Assembly: GCA_963699805.1 (NCBI GenBank)
Contig: CAVOVH010000004.1
Location: 620,001-684,000 of the forward strand
Length of the DNA stretch: 64,000 nt
Origin: JAGTVG01 sp963699805
Lineage (GTDB): Bacteria; Bacteroidota; Bacteroidia; Cytophagales; Cyclobacteriaceae
Reading direction: 5' to 3'
Shown here piece by piece: positions 24,485 to 33,702 of this stretch. The first letter of the stretch is position 1; the number at the start of each line of letters is the position of its first letter. Under the pieces are notes generated by a model. It worked only from the letters and a program-made list of their open reading frames with translations, was not told where the DNA came from and did no database searches. Both the position numbers and the translations under genes were made by a program.

Positions 24485-24730
24485 TTATGATTTTGGCAAG
24501 CTTTTAATGATCAGGTATAACGACGCAAAAATAAACAATAAGGTGAATATGGCAGTAAAAATAGGCGTTTTATTTCCCATGCTTTCATCAATTTTCATTC
24601 CGATCCATAATCCGAGAAGTATCGCGGCGATCATCTGGAAAGCGAGACCGGAATATTTGGCGTATTGATTTACCTCATCAAATTTCCTCTTCTTTTGGTT
24701 TCTTTTGCTCTTTTGTTTGTCCGTTTTCAC
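24485..24730 (-). CDS. atpZ: AtpZ/AtpI-family protein
   Basis: About 81 residues from a GTG at 24730: a lysine-rich head (KTDKQKSKRNQKKRKFDE), then two membrane helices (FQMIAAILLGLWIGMKID and TAIFTLLFIFASLYLIIKSL), with YAKYSGLAFQM in front, the typical AtpZ layout. Family members are small two-helix proteins next to atpI/atpB, linked to Mg2+ supply or c-ring assembly. A longer reading from 24787 would lie wholly inside the bactofilin gene. Even with the GTG the genes overlap by about 53 bases. Another start inside the overlap cannot be excluded. Confidence 0.8.
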   Translation of the reverse strand: MKTDKQKSKRNQKKRKFDEVNQYAKYSGLAFQMIAAILLGLWIGMKIDESMGNKTPIFTAIFTLLFIFASLYLIIKSLPKS

Positions 24731-25109
24731 CGATTTTGATTTCAATATTAGCCACCCCCATTTTGCAACTGCCATTAAAAGTCGCACCTGATTCTACGAT
24801 GAATTTATTGGTGATAATATCTCCGGAGATCACAGCAGTGGCCTTCAGGATCAGTAATTCGGAGACTTCAACTTTTCCATTGACCTCCCCGGATAACTCA
24901 GCATTCTGTGCCAGAATATCACCTTCAACAAACGATGACTGTCCAAGTGCTACTTTGGATTTACTTTTTATACTACCGATGATCCTGCCTTCTACACGGA
25001 TATTCCCAAATGACTCCAAATTCCCCTCAACGGTAGTTCCTTTCCCGATGATATTACTGGAATTGCTTAATTCTTCTTCGCTCATCTTTTGATTTTTATT
25101 GTTGAACAT
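24678..25109 (-). CDS. Bactofilin (polymer-forming cytoskeletal protein)
   Basis: 143 residues. The centre is a run of short beta-helix turns: GKGTTVEGNLESFGNIRVEG, then IIGSIKSKSKVALGQSSFVE, then GDILAQNAELSGEVNGKVEV. The proline-poor, glycine/valine repeat pattern is that of bactofilins, which polymerise without nucleotide and localise cell-wall enzymes. The C-terminal tail is charged (KEQKKPKEEEI). It starts 11 bases after the M23 peptidase gene, a pairing known from other bacteria where the bactofilin positions the peptidase. Its 3' end overlaps atpZ. Confidence 0.92.
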   Translation of the reverse strand: MFNNKNQKMSEEELSNSSNIIGKGTTVEGNLESFGNIRVEGRIIGSIKSKSKVALGQSSFVEGDILAQNAELSGEVNGKVEVSELLILKATAVISGDIITNKFIVESGATFNGSCKMGVANIEIKIGENGQTKEQKKPKEEEI

Positions 25110-25120
25110 TAGAAAAAAGT

Positions 25121-25984
25121 TTAAAATGAAACAAAATCTTCCGGATTTACCGGATTCCCATTATACCATAATTCAAAATGCAAGTGTGGACCCGTTGTTA
25201 GCTCTCCGGTATTTCCTATAATAGCAATAATTTCCCCTGCACTCACAAAACTACCAACTTTTTTTAATAAAGCGGCATTATGTTTGTAAACTGATATTAA
25301 ATTCCCCCGATGCTGTACTGCAATAATATTCCCGGAATTTTGCGTCCAGTCTGCCAGGATCACGGATCCGTCAGCAATCGATTTAACCGGTTCATCGGTC
25401 TTGGCCACTACATCCACACCATAATGTTCCTGGGAAAGATCAAACCGCGCGGTTATAATACCGGAAATTGGCGTAAAAAAATATATGTCCTGTAAATCCT
25501 GGGCATATTGCAGGGTATTGAATCCCATATACTCTTCACCTACTTCCTCAAATTGCCTCCGGATAAGACTGTCAATGGGAGCCAGCCCCTCCTCTCCCGA
25601 ATAATTGGTCTGGGTGATTTGCGGATTTTGGATCTCAGTAGAATCAATTCCTTCAAAATCTTCCATTAAGATACTTTTAAAGGTATTGATAAACATATCT
25701 TTCCTTTCAACTTCATATTGAAGGGAATCAAGTTTTAATGACAGTTGAATAAGTTTTTTATTTGCTTCCAGGGTTGCATGACGGGGATCGTACCATTGAG
25801 AAAGTATGGTGCTGGATAAATAAAGGCTGAGAATTAACAGGACGATAAAAATGGCAAATGAAAAAACGATTAATTTTGTATATGTGAAACTGATTGTTGA
25901 CCTTTCAGAAAGATTTTCCTCATTTCTGATAATGAGTAAATATTTTGTAGTCAACCAGTTGGAAAGAGTTTTTCGCGTTCTCAA
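25121..25984 (-). CDS. Membrane-anchored M23 peptidase (LytM-type)
   Basis: 287 residues. A single N-terminal membrane helix (KLIVFSFAIFIVLLILSLYL, about 37-56), a coiled-coil stretch (about 70-100), then the LytM domain with zinc ligands in HYGVDVVAK and the late GPHLHFELWYNGNPVNP. All three ligand positions of a catalytic enzyme appear present, so it is probably an active peptidoglycan endopeptidase acting in the periplasm. Start TTG at 25984; no ATG occurs before the helix. First gene of the M23-bactofilin-atp run and divergent from sprE with 111 bases between. Confidence 0.9.
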   Translation of the reverse strand: MRTRKTLSNWLTTKYLLIIRNEENLSERSTISFTYTKLIVFSFAIFIVLLILSLYLSSTILSQWYDPRHATLEANKKLIQLSLKLDSLQYEVERKDMFINTFKSILMEDFEGIDSTEIQNPQITQTNYSGEEGLAPIDSLIRRQFEEVGEEYMGFNTLQYAQDLQDIYFFTPISGIITARFDLSQEHYGVDVVAKTDEPVKSIADGSVILADWTQNSGNIIAVQHRGNLISVYKHNAALLKKVGSFVSAGEIIAIIGNTGELTTGPHLHFELWYNGNPVNPEDFVSF

Positions 25985-26095
25985 ATCTTATAAATTAATC
26001 GATGTTATAAAATTATCAATTAATGATAAATTGCTCTCGAATATTTGTATTAAATCTTAAATTAAAACGTTAAAGGGAAGAAGAAATTTAATACT

Positions 26096-28675
26096 TTGAA
26101 TAAAACATGGAAAATATTAATGGGCTTGATCATCCCGGTCCTGTTTATTGGCTGTTCCCCGGAAAAGAAGAATTTCGTCAGCAAATCCTTTCACAATACC
26201 ACGGCAAGATACAATGCCTATTTTTATGCAAATGAAAGATTAATAGAAATTGAGGACGCCATCGAAGCAAATCATAAAAATAATTTTAATGAAGTCCTTA
26301 AAATATTCTCCGATGTGGATTCCGGGGTGATCAACAGCATGCGGGATCAGCTGGAAGAAGTCATTAAAAAATCATCTATTGCCATTCAAAGACATCCCAA
26401 TAGCCGGTGGGTTGATGATAGCTACATCCTGGTTGGAAAATCAAGGTATTACGGGGGAGACTTTGTCAATGCCATCGAAACATTCAAATACGTAAATACG
26501 AAAAGTGAAGATGATAATGCACGGCATGAAGCACTGATCTGGTTGATGCGTACTTTTCTGGATTATAATGAAGAAAATAATGCCATTGCCGTCTCTGATT
26601 ATTTGAAGAAAGAGAAATTAAATCCCGGTAACTACCGGCTTCTGGAATTGACCCGTGCCTATCTTTACGAAAAACGGGAAGATTTTGACGAGATGGTCAA
26701 ACACCTCGTTAATGTAGCGCCGGGACTGACGAAGCAGGAAAATACGGCCAGAATACATTTCCTCATCGGACAGCTATACCAGCAAAAAGGGTTTGATGCA
26801 GAAGCCTATCATTACTATAATATTTGTCTGAAAAATAATCCGAATTACGAACTTTCCTTTTATGCCAAATTGAATATGGCCCAGGTAACGGAACTGGCTG
26901 ACCAGAACGATGTTAAAAAAACCAGGAAATACTTTGTGAAACTCCTGAAGGACAGGAAAAACATTGAATTTAAAGATAAGATCTATTATGAAATGGCCAA
27001 TTTTGAGATAAAACAGGATAATTATGAAAAAGGCATCGAATATTATAAGTCTTCTGTAGCGACCAGTGTAACCAACCCAAGACAAAAAGGATATTCCTAT
27101 CTTCGTCTGGGTGAGATTAATTTTAATCATTTCAAGAATTATGAAACGGCAAAAGCTTATTATGACAGCACTGTAACAGTTCTTCCCAAAGATGATGATA
27201 TATATTCCAGTGTATCGGAAAGGCAGGTGATTCTGGCCGATTTTGTCGATCAGATCAATACGATCCATTTGCAGGACAGCCTAATAACACTTGCCAGCAT
27301 GGATACCTCCAGCCTCTATGCCTATCTGGATGAAGTGATCCTCGAAAAGCAGAAACGCGCAGAAGAAGAAGCTAAAAACCGGGAAAAAAATCTGAGAAAC
27401 AACAATATAGCTCAAACCGATATTTTCAATCCTTTCTCGCAAAATAATACATTAACCGCCTCATCTGGATCCACCTGGTACTTTTATAACCAAAATGCCA
27501 TCAGTCTCGGTCAATCAGAATTTAGAAGAATCTGGGGTGATATCCCACTTGAAGATCATTGGAGGAGATCTAACAGATCTTCAACCAGTGAATTTGTACA
27601 GGAAACCCAAAATGAAGCAATTGATGTGGGAAATCCCGTGGAAACAAACCTGACAACTCAGCTTGAGGGAAATTCCAGAGAAAAATTTCTGGCCACCATT
27701 CCTTTTACTGCCGAAGCTCAGCAACAGGCCCTGAATAAAATAGAAACAGCTTATTATAACCTGGGGAAAATCTACAATTTTCAACTGGAGGAGGAGGATT
27801 ATGCCGCCGAATCATTTGAAGAATTGATCAACCGGTTTCCAGATTCCGAATATACTCCTGAAGTTCTATATCTTCTTTATCTTATCTATAAAGACCTGGA
27901 AAACGACAAATATCATGATGTTGCCGATCGACTTACTTCCGGTTTTCCCAATACAACCTTTGCCAAACTCGTAAATAATCCCAACTATAAGGAAGAAAGT
28001 AACATCGCCAGTGAAAAATTAAAAAGCTATTATAAAAAGGCCTATGACTACTATTTAATTGACAGCATTGATCTTGCCTTGGCAACAGTCGATGCGGGGA
28101 TTGAAAACTATCCCGATAATAACTTTTCTGATAATATGGAATTATTGAGAATATTTTTGATGGCTAAAACCGATGGATATTATAAATATCGATACGAATT
28201 ACAGGAATTTGATGAAAAGTTCCCCGAAAGCGAACTTCTGAATTATGTGCAACAATTATTAACAGCATCGGAAGAATTACAGACACGACTGGCTACGGAA
28301 AAGGAGATTCAGTATATTCCTTATTTCGATCAGACTCATTATTGTGTTTTTATGTATCCTACGCTGGATGATCTTTCGGAAAAAATCCCGAAAAGAATCG
28401 AGGATCTGAACAAAAATGAATTGGCCTCCGGAAACTTGAAGACCGGAAATCTGACGTTCAATGATAGCTATTCCATGGTCCTGATCAATGAATTTGCCAA
28501 TAGGGAAGTGGCTATCTCCTATTTTAAAAAGTTCAATGAAAAAGAGTCTATATTTGAAGACCTGGGCCCCTATAAATTTTATAGTTTTGTGATTTCAGAA
28601 GATAATTTTCAAATACTATATCAGACAAAAGGATTACAGGATTACTTGAATTTCTTTAAAAATAATTATCAGTAG
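26096..28675 (+). CDS. sprE: Type IX secretion / gliding lipoprotein SprE (PorW)
   Basis: 859 residues. Lipoprotein signal (LMGLIIPVLFIGC) and the family hallmark FHNTTARYNAYFYANERLIE at about residue 32. It is built of TPR helices throughout, including LVGKSRYYGGDFVNAIETFK and ALNKIETAYYNLGKIYNFQL, with a low-complexity middle (residues about 420-560). SprE/PorW is an outer-membrane lipoprotein needed for type IX secretion and linked to the PorKN ring. Start is TTG at 26096; the next in-frame ATG would remove the basic n-region of the signal. The PBP gene follows with no gap. Confidence 0.9.
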   Translation: MNKTWKILMGLIIPVLFIGCSPEKKNFVSKSFHNTTARYNAYFYANERLIEIEDAIEANHKNNFNEVLKIFSDVDSGVINSMRDQLEEVIKKSSIAIQRHPNSRWVDDSYILVGKSRYYGGDFVNAIETFKYVNTKSEDDNARHEALIWLMRTFLDYNEENNAIAVSDYLKKEKLNPGNYRLLELTRAYLYEKREDFDEMVKHLVNVAPGLTKQENTARIHFLIGQLYQQKGFDAEAYHYYNICLKNNPNYELSFYAKLNMAQVTELADQNDVKKTRKYFVKLLKDRKNIEFKDKIYYEMANFEIKQDNYEKGIEYYKSSVATSVTNPRQKGYSYLRLGEINFNHFKNYETAKAYYDSTVTVLPKDDDIYSSVSERQVILADFVDQINTIHLQDSLITLASMDTSSLYAYLDEVILEKQKRAEEEAKNREKNLRNNNIAQTDIFNPFSQNNTLTASSGSTWYFYNQNAISLGQSEFRRIWGDIPLEDHWRRSNRSSTSEFVQETQNEAIDVGNPVETNLTTQLEGNSREKFLATIPFTAEAQQQALNKIETAYYNLGKIYNFQLEEEDYAAESFEELINRFPDSEYTPEVLYLLYLIYKDLENDKYHDVADRLTSGFPNTTFAKLVNNPNYKEESNIASEKLKSYYKKAYDYYLIDSIDLALATVDAGIENYPDNNFSDNMELLRIFLMAKTDGYYKYRYELQEFDEKFPESELLNYVQQLLTASEELQTRLATEKEIQYIPYFDQTHYCVFMYPTLDDLSEKIPKRIEDLNKNELASGNLKTGNLTFNDSYSMVLINEFANREVAISYFKKFNEKESIFEDLGPYKFYSFVISEDNFQILYQTKGLQDYLNFFKNNYQ

Positions 28676-30982
28676 ATGAATGCTGAAAGAAAATTAAAAA
28701 TATATCATAAAATTGTCAGATGGATCTGGTGGCTCTTTTTGGCAGGAACTGTTTTTGCTATTTTGTTTGTTTTATCAATCAGAATCAATCTTTTTAATCT
28801 GTACGGGGGATTCCCATCCTATCGGTCCCTGGAAAATCCAAAAAATGAGCTTTCCTCCCTACTCTATTCGATGGATGGCGTGTTGCTGGGTTCCTATTAC
28901 CGGAAAAACAGAAGCCAGATCGAATTCGATGAATTATCGGATGAATTGGTCAATACGCTCATCTATACAGAAGATTACCGTTTTACCAATCATTCAGGGA
29001 TCTCTTTTCCGGATCTTATGCGCGTTGCACTTAAAACCATATTGATGGGACAAAGTGGTTCCGGAGGTGGAAGCACCATCACGCAGCAGTTGGCAAAAAA
29101 TCTTTTTAAAACCCGAACCGATCTGAATATTGGCCATTTAAACAATGTTCCTGTAATTGGTATGATCATTATAAAAATCAAGGAAATGATCATGGCAGTC
29201 GAACTGGAAAGAAATTTTACCAAGCAGGAATTGATCGCCATGTTCCTCAATACCATTGAATTTGGAGGAAATTCATATGGCATAAAAGTGGCATCGCAAA
29301 CTTTTTTCAATAAGGATCCGCAAGATATCAACTACCAGGAAGCAGCTTCCCTGGTGGCAATGGTTAATAAACCCACCCGGTTCAACCCGGAAAGAAATCC
29401 CGACATCGCCCTTGAAAAAAGAAACCAGATCCTGAATAAGATCTCAAGATATGATATCATTTCTGAAGCGCAGGCAGATTCTCTGTATCAATTACCCATC
29501 GAATTAACGTATAATGTGGACAATCACAATGAAGGGCTGGCGACCTATTTCAGATCCTATATTCGTGATTTCCTGATGGACTGGTGTGATGAGAACGGGT
29601 ACGATCTTTGGGAAGATGGATTAAGAATTTATACAACCATTGACAGCCGGGCACAGATCTATGCTGAAAAGGCCGTTGAAGCCCACCTGAAAAAGCTACA
29701 AAAACAATTCTATGAACAATGGGGAAACCAGAATCCCTGGGTGGATGATAATGGAAATGAATTGAAGGATTATATCAACCTCGTCCTCAAACGGACGCAA
29801 AGGTACCAGGAACTGGTCGAAAAATATGGCGAAAATGATGATTCGGTAAACATCCTCCTACATACCCCCATGAAAATGACTGTGTTTTCATGGGATGGTG
29901 ATATTGATACCTTAATGAGTCCGATCGATTCATTAAAATACTTTAAAAAGTTCCTCCATGCAGGATTCATGGCGATGGATCCGCATTCCGGCCAGGTCCG
30001 GGCCTGGGTAGGAGGCATCAATCATAGATATTTTCAATATGACCATGTAAAACAAGGTACCCGACAACCGGGCTCTACATTTAAACCGATTGTATATACT
30101 GCGGCCATCGCCAATGGATATTCACCCTGCTATGAAGTGGTGGATGCCCCCGTTACTTTCAATATGCCTGGGCAGGTTCCTCCCACCTGGACGCCCCCCA
30201 ACTCCAATGGAAAATATACAGGTGAAAGAATGACCATCCGGCAAGCAATGGCCATGTCGGTGAACTCGATCACTGCCTATGTAATGAAAAATATTGGGGC
30301 ACAAAATGTCGTGAATTATGGATACCGGTTGGGATTGGAAACAAAACTCGATCCGGTACCCTCCTTATGCCTGGGCACCAGCGATGTAAGTCTGTTTGAT
30401 ATGCTGGGTGCCTACAGCACTTTTGTAAATGAAGGGGTTTATACCAGACCTTATTTCGTGACTCGGATCGAAGACAAAACAGGAAAGGTCCTTCATGAAT
30501 TTGCACCCAGGACACGCGAGGCAATCAATGAAGAAACGGCCTATCTGATGATCCATATGCTAAAGGGAGCGACAGAGGTAACGGGAGGTACCGCCCAGGG
30601 ATTGAGCATGGACATCCGGGAAGATAATGAAATTGGCGCCAAGACTGGAACGACCAATAATGCCTCGGATGGGTGGTTCATTGGCGTGACTGAAAATCTG
30701 GTGGCCGGCGCCTGGGTAGGGGGAGACGACCGGAGTATTCACTTTAGAAGTTGGCTTTTGGGCCAGGGAGCCAGGACCGCCATGCCGATCTGGGAAGCAT
30801 TCATGCGGGACGTTTATAATGATGAAGAACTGGGCATTAAAAAAGGGCCCTTCAAACAACCTAAAAGAAAACTCAGCATTGAAATTGATTGTGATAAATA
30901 CAAGGTATTGAACCAGGATGAACTTGATTCACTGGGAATCGATGTAAATCCAATCGACGTGAATGAAGATGATATCTTCTGA
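28676..30982 (+). CDS. Class A penicillin-binding protein (glycosyltransferase/transpeptidase)
   Basis: 768 residues, PBP1A-like. One membrane helix (WWLFLAGTVFAILFVLSI), glycosyltransferase domain with YTEDYRFTNHSGI and GGGSTITQQLAKNL, then the transpeptidase domain with SxxK in QPGSTFKPIVYTAA, SxN in MSVNSITAYV, and KTG in IGAKTGTTNNASDGW. It polymerises and cross-links peptidoglycan on the outer face of the inner membrane. The ATG follows the sprE stop directly, so translation is probably coupled, tying a wall synthase to a type IX component. uvrC follows 14 bases later. Confidence 0.95.
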   Translation: MNAERKLKIYHKIVRWIWWLFLAGTVFAILFVLSIRINLFNLYGGFPSYRSLENPKNELSSLLYSMDGVLLGSYYRKNRSQIEFDELSDELVNTLIYTEDYRFTNHSGISFPDLMRVALKTILMGQSGSGGGSTITQQLAKNLFKTRTDLNIGHLNNVPVIGMIIIKIKEMIMAVELERNFTKQELIAMFLNTIEFGGNSYGIKVASQTFFNKDPQDINYQEAASLVAMVNKPTRFNPERNPDIALEKRNQILNKISRYDIISEAQADSLYQLPIELTYNVDNHNEGLATYFRSYIRDFLMDWCDENGYDLWEDGLRIYTTIDSRAQIYAEKAVEAHLKKLQKQFYEQWGNQNPWVDDNGNELKDYINLVLKRTQRYQELVEKYGENDDSVNILLHTPMKMTVFSWDGDIDTLMSPIDSLKYFKKFLHAGFMAMDPHSGQVRAWVGGINHRYFQYDHVKQGTRQPGSTFKPIVYTAAIANGYSPCYEVVDAPVTFNMPGQVPPTWTPPNSNGKYTGERMTIRQAMAMSVNSITAYVMKNIGAQNVVNYGYRLGLETKLDPVPSLCLGTSDVSLFDMLGAYSTFVNEGVYTRPYFVTRIEDKTGKVLHEFAPRTREAINEETAYLMIHMLKGATEVTGGTAQGLSMDIREDNEIGAKTGTTNNASDGWFIGVTENLVAGAWVGGDDRSIHFRSWLLGQGARTAMPIWEAFMRDVYNDEELGIKKGPFKQPKRKLSIEIDCDKYKVLNQDELDSLGIDVNPIDVNEDDIF

Positions 30983-30996
30983 TGGAAGGATGAAAG

Positions 30997-32799
30997 ATGC
31001 AACAACTGACTTTTTCAAGAGATGAGATCCATAGACTGCCTTCCAAACCGGGAATTTATAAATTATATTCAGCCCGTGGAATTCTGATATATGTTGGAAA
31101 GGCCAAGGATCTGAAAAAAAGAGTTGCCTCCTACTTTCAAAAAAATCTTACGGTCGGGAGAAAAACACAGAAACTGGTCAATGAAACTGTCCGCATCGAG
31201 GTTGCCCTGGTAAATTCAGAGTTTGATGCATTCCTTCTGGAAAACTCACTGATCAAGGAAAATCAACCAAAATACAATATCTTACTGAAGGATGATAAAA
31301 CCTTTCCTTTTATCTGTGTGACCAATGAACCCTTCCCGAGAGTGATCTCAACACGGCAAAGAGAAGTAGATACTGGGAAATACTACGGTCCCTATGCCAG
31401 CGTCAGAGCCATGAAGAATGTCCTGGAACTGATCCGTAATCTTTATCATGTGCGTACCTGTAAATTGGCGCTTACAGATCAGAATATTCAGAAAGGTAAA
31501 TTTAAGATCTGTCTTGAATATCACATCGGAAAATGCAAAGGACCTTGCGAGGGACTTCAGACGAGGGAAGAATACAATCTGGAAATCGATCAGGTCCACC
31601 ATATTTTAAAAGGAAACCTGAAGCCCGTTAAGGATCATTTTGAAAACGAAATGAATGCCCATGCCCATCGGCTGGAATATGAAAAAGCGGAAGAAGCGAA
31701 GCAGCGGCTGATCCTTCTTGATAAATTCCAGTCTAAATCAGTGGTGGTCAATCCTAACATCACAAACATCGATGTATTCACCATTGTAGCGGATGAGCAT
31801 CATGGCTATATCAACTATCTAAAAATTCAGAATGGATCCATTAATCAGACACTGAATATCGAGGTCAAAAAGAAGATGCAGGAAAGTGATGATGAAATCC
31901 TGTCGTTATGGATCATTGAAATCAGGAAAAAATTTAAAAGCAGCTCGGGAGAAATTTTAACGAATATCACGCTCAATACCCAACTGGGGGGTGAGGTCAA
32001 TACCCCCAAGCGGGGAGATAAGCGTAAACTGGTTGAACTGTCATTGAAAAATGCGTTCTATTATAAAAAAGAGAAAAGTTCAACGCGAATACCCAGGATT
32101 ACGAGTGAGGAAAAAACAATTCTGAGACTTCAGCAGGATCTTCAATTGAAATCAGTTCCTGACCATATTGAGTGTTTTGATAACTCAAATATACAGGGTC
32201 GGTTTCCGGTAGCTTCCATGGTTTGTTTTATAAAAGGGAAACCTGCAAAAAATGAATACCGGAAATTTAATATCAAAACAGTGGAGGGGCCTGATGATTT
32301 TGCTTCCATGCATGAAATTGTGAAAAGGAGGTATTATAGACTGGTAAAAGAAGAAAAATTGATGCCTGACCTGATTGTTATTGATGGGGGGAAAGGCCAG
32401 TTGAATGCTGCCATTAAAGCATTGAAAGAACTTGATCTATATGGGGCTATTGCAGTGATCGGCATTGCCAAACGACTGGAAGAAATATACTTTCCCGAAG
32501 ATGAAATCCCGATTCATATAGATAAAAAGTCACCCTCACTAAAACTGCTCCAGCAGGTCAGGAATGAAGCGCATCGTTTTGCCATCACTTTCCACAGGAA
32601 GAAAAGGTCCAGTGAATCCCTACAAAGCGAGCTGGACAACATCAAGGGCATTGGAGAAAAAACAAAAAATAAGCTCTTGTATCAATATAAATCCCTTTCC
32701 AGGATCCTGTCCGCTCCAGAATCTGAATTGATTCAATTGATTGGTGAGAATAAAACTGAGATTCTGCTCGAATCCATAAAAAAAGAGACCGATGAGTAA
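30997..32799 (+). CDS. uvrC: Excinuclease ABC subunit C
   Basis: Makes both incisions in nucleotide excision repair. 600 residues. GIY-YIG nuclease (SKPGIYKLYSARGILIYVGK), UVR segment around HAHRLEYEKAEEAKQRLILL, the UvrC RNase H-like domain (IECFDNSNIQG, DLIVIDGGKGQLNAAIKAL), and C-terminal helix-hairpin-helix (ELDNIKGIGEKTKNKLLYQY). Its 3' end lies over the hairpin that terminates the convergent gld operon. Confidence 0.97.
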   Translation: MQQLTFSRDEIHRLPSKPGIYKLYSARGILIYVGKAKDLKKRVASYFQKNLTVGRKTQKLVNETVRIEVALVNSEFDAFLLENSLIKENQPKYNILLKDDKTFPFICVTNEPFPRVISTRQREVDTGKYYGPYASVRAMKNVLELIRNLYHVRTCKLALTDQNIQKGKFKICLEYHIGKCKGPCEGLQTREEYNLEIDQVHHILKGNLKPVKDHFENEMNAHAHRLEYEKAEEAKQRLILLDKFQSKSVVVNPNITNIDVFTIVADEHHGYINYLKIQNGSINQTLNIEVKKKMQESDDEILSLWIIEIRKKFKSSSGEILTNITLNTQLGGEVNTPKRGDKRKLVELSLKNAFYYKKEKSSTRIPRITSEEKTILRLQQDLQLKSVPDHIECFDNSNIQGRFPVASMVCFIKGKPAKNEYRKFNIKTVEGPDDFASMHEIVKRRYYRLVKEEKLMPDLIVIDGGKGQLNAAIKALKELDLYGAIAVIGIAKRLEEIYFPEDEIPIHIDKKSPSLKLLQQVRNEAHRFAITFHRKKRSSESLQSELDNIKGIGEKTKNKLLYQYKSLSRILSAPESELIQLIGENKTEILLESIKKETDE

Positions 32800-32812
32800 A
32801 TTCACCGGCCTC
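32778..32812 (-). terminator. Terminator of the gldKLMN transcript
   Basis: On the minus strand GAGGCCGGTG (32803-32812) pairs with CATCGGTCTC (32785-32794), ten pairs including two G-U, loop eight bases, followed by seven T. It lies 27 bases after the gldN stop and overlaps the uvrC stop codon. Confidence 0.7.
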
Positions 32813-32838
32813 TATCCAAAAAACCTTTTTCTTATTGA

Positions 32839-33690
32839 TTAATATTCCCAGAGATCACTTTCATATTCGGCCAGCTTATATTCATTCTCCATCGAGAGAT
32901 AAAGGGCCAATTGTGGATCAGGAACTTGTTCCCGTAACGTAAGATTCTTTGGGTTAGAGATCTTGACGATCATCCCATGAAACATCCGCAGTAGAAAAGC
33001 ATCGGCCATATTTCTGTTCTGGCCAGGATTCTGGCGATTATACCAGACCGCTTTATCAGGATTGGCTCTGAATACTTTTTCAGCCTCCTTGTAATCAAAG
33101 GATGCAACAGGCTCCCGGATCCCGGTATTCTGATCGAGGTAATATAATGTAAGTGCGTCGATGGCATTATACATCCGGGAACGGATCTTATCAAAAAAGA
33201 CTTCTTCCTTTATTTCAAGAATATTTATTTCCGAAGGATCTCTATCAAATGCAGTAGGAGCAGCCGCTTCAGCTCCACCCCAGGCGTCGGTTGCCCAGGG
33301 ATCGCTATTATTTTGTTGCTCACCTCCACCATTTTCTTTGCCACTGTTTTCTCCCCAGGAATCACCACCCCATGCATCCTCGTCTACACCTGTCTTAATG
33401 AGAAGCCGGTCTTCAAATTCCTCCTTGGTAAGCCTCCTGGTCAATGAATCAGACTGGTAAGGAATTAACAATCCATCCCTCACGGCATCGATCAGAACTC
33501 TTGATATCTCACGATTCCTTGAGAAAAATGCCTGATTTTGCTTTTCATCCATAAAGACACGCCTCCATACCGATACACTGTAGAGTTTATCTTTATCAGG
33601 TACGTTATAGATCGAATTTTCAGGATCCTGGGAAAAACCGGGATTGTTGAAAATAAATGCCAATATGAATAACATCATAATTTTTTTCAT
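32839..33690 (-). CDS. gldN: Type IX secretion protein GldN (PorN)
   Basis: 283 residues with a signal peptide (MMLFILAFIFNNPGFSQ). Recognisable by VSVWRRVFMDEKQNQAFFS, LIDAVRDGLLIPYQSDS, and IREPVASFDYKEAEKVF. A glycine/asparagine/tryptophan-rich linker lies in the middle (about 108-145). GldN/PorN forms the periplasmic ring with the lipoprotein GldK/PorK beneath the outer membrane. Last gene of the gldKLMN set, 12 bases after gldM. Confidence 0.95.
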   Translation of the reverse strand: MKKIMMLFILAFIFNNPGFSQDPENSIYNVPDKDKLYSVSVWRRVFMDEKQNQAFFSRNREISRVLIDAVRDGLLIPYQSDSLTRRLTKEEFEDRLLIKTGVDEDAWGGDSWGENSGKENGGGEQQNNSDPWATDAWGGAEAAAPTAFDRDPSEINILEIKEEVFFDKIRSRMYNAIDALTLYYLDQNTGIREPVASFDYKEAEKVFRANPDKAVWYNRQNPGQNRNMADAFLLRMFHGMIVKISNPKNLTLREQVPDPQLALYLSMENEYKLAEYESDLWEY

Positions 33691-33702
33691 AACACCTGTT
33701 CT

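Noticed and set aside
26774..27268. A 164-codon minus-strand frame
   Set aside because: Antisense shadow of sprE, rich in I/F as expected for the complement of E/K-rich helices.
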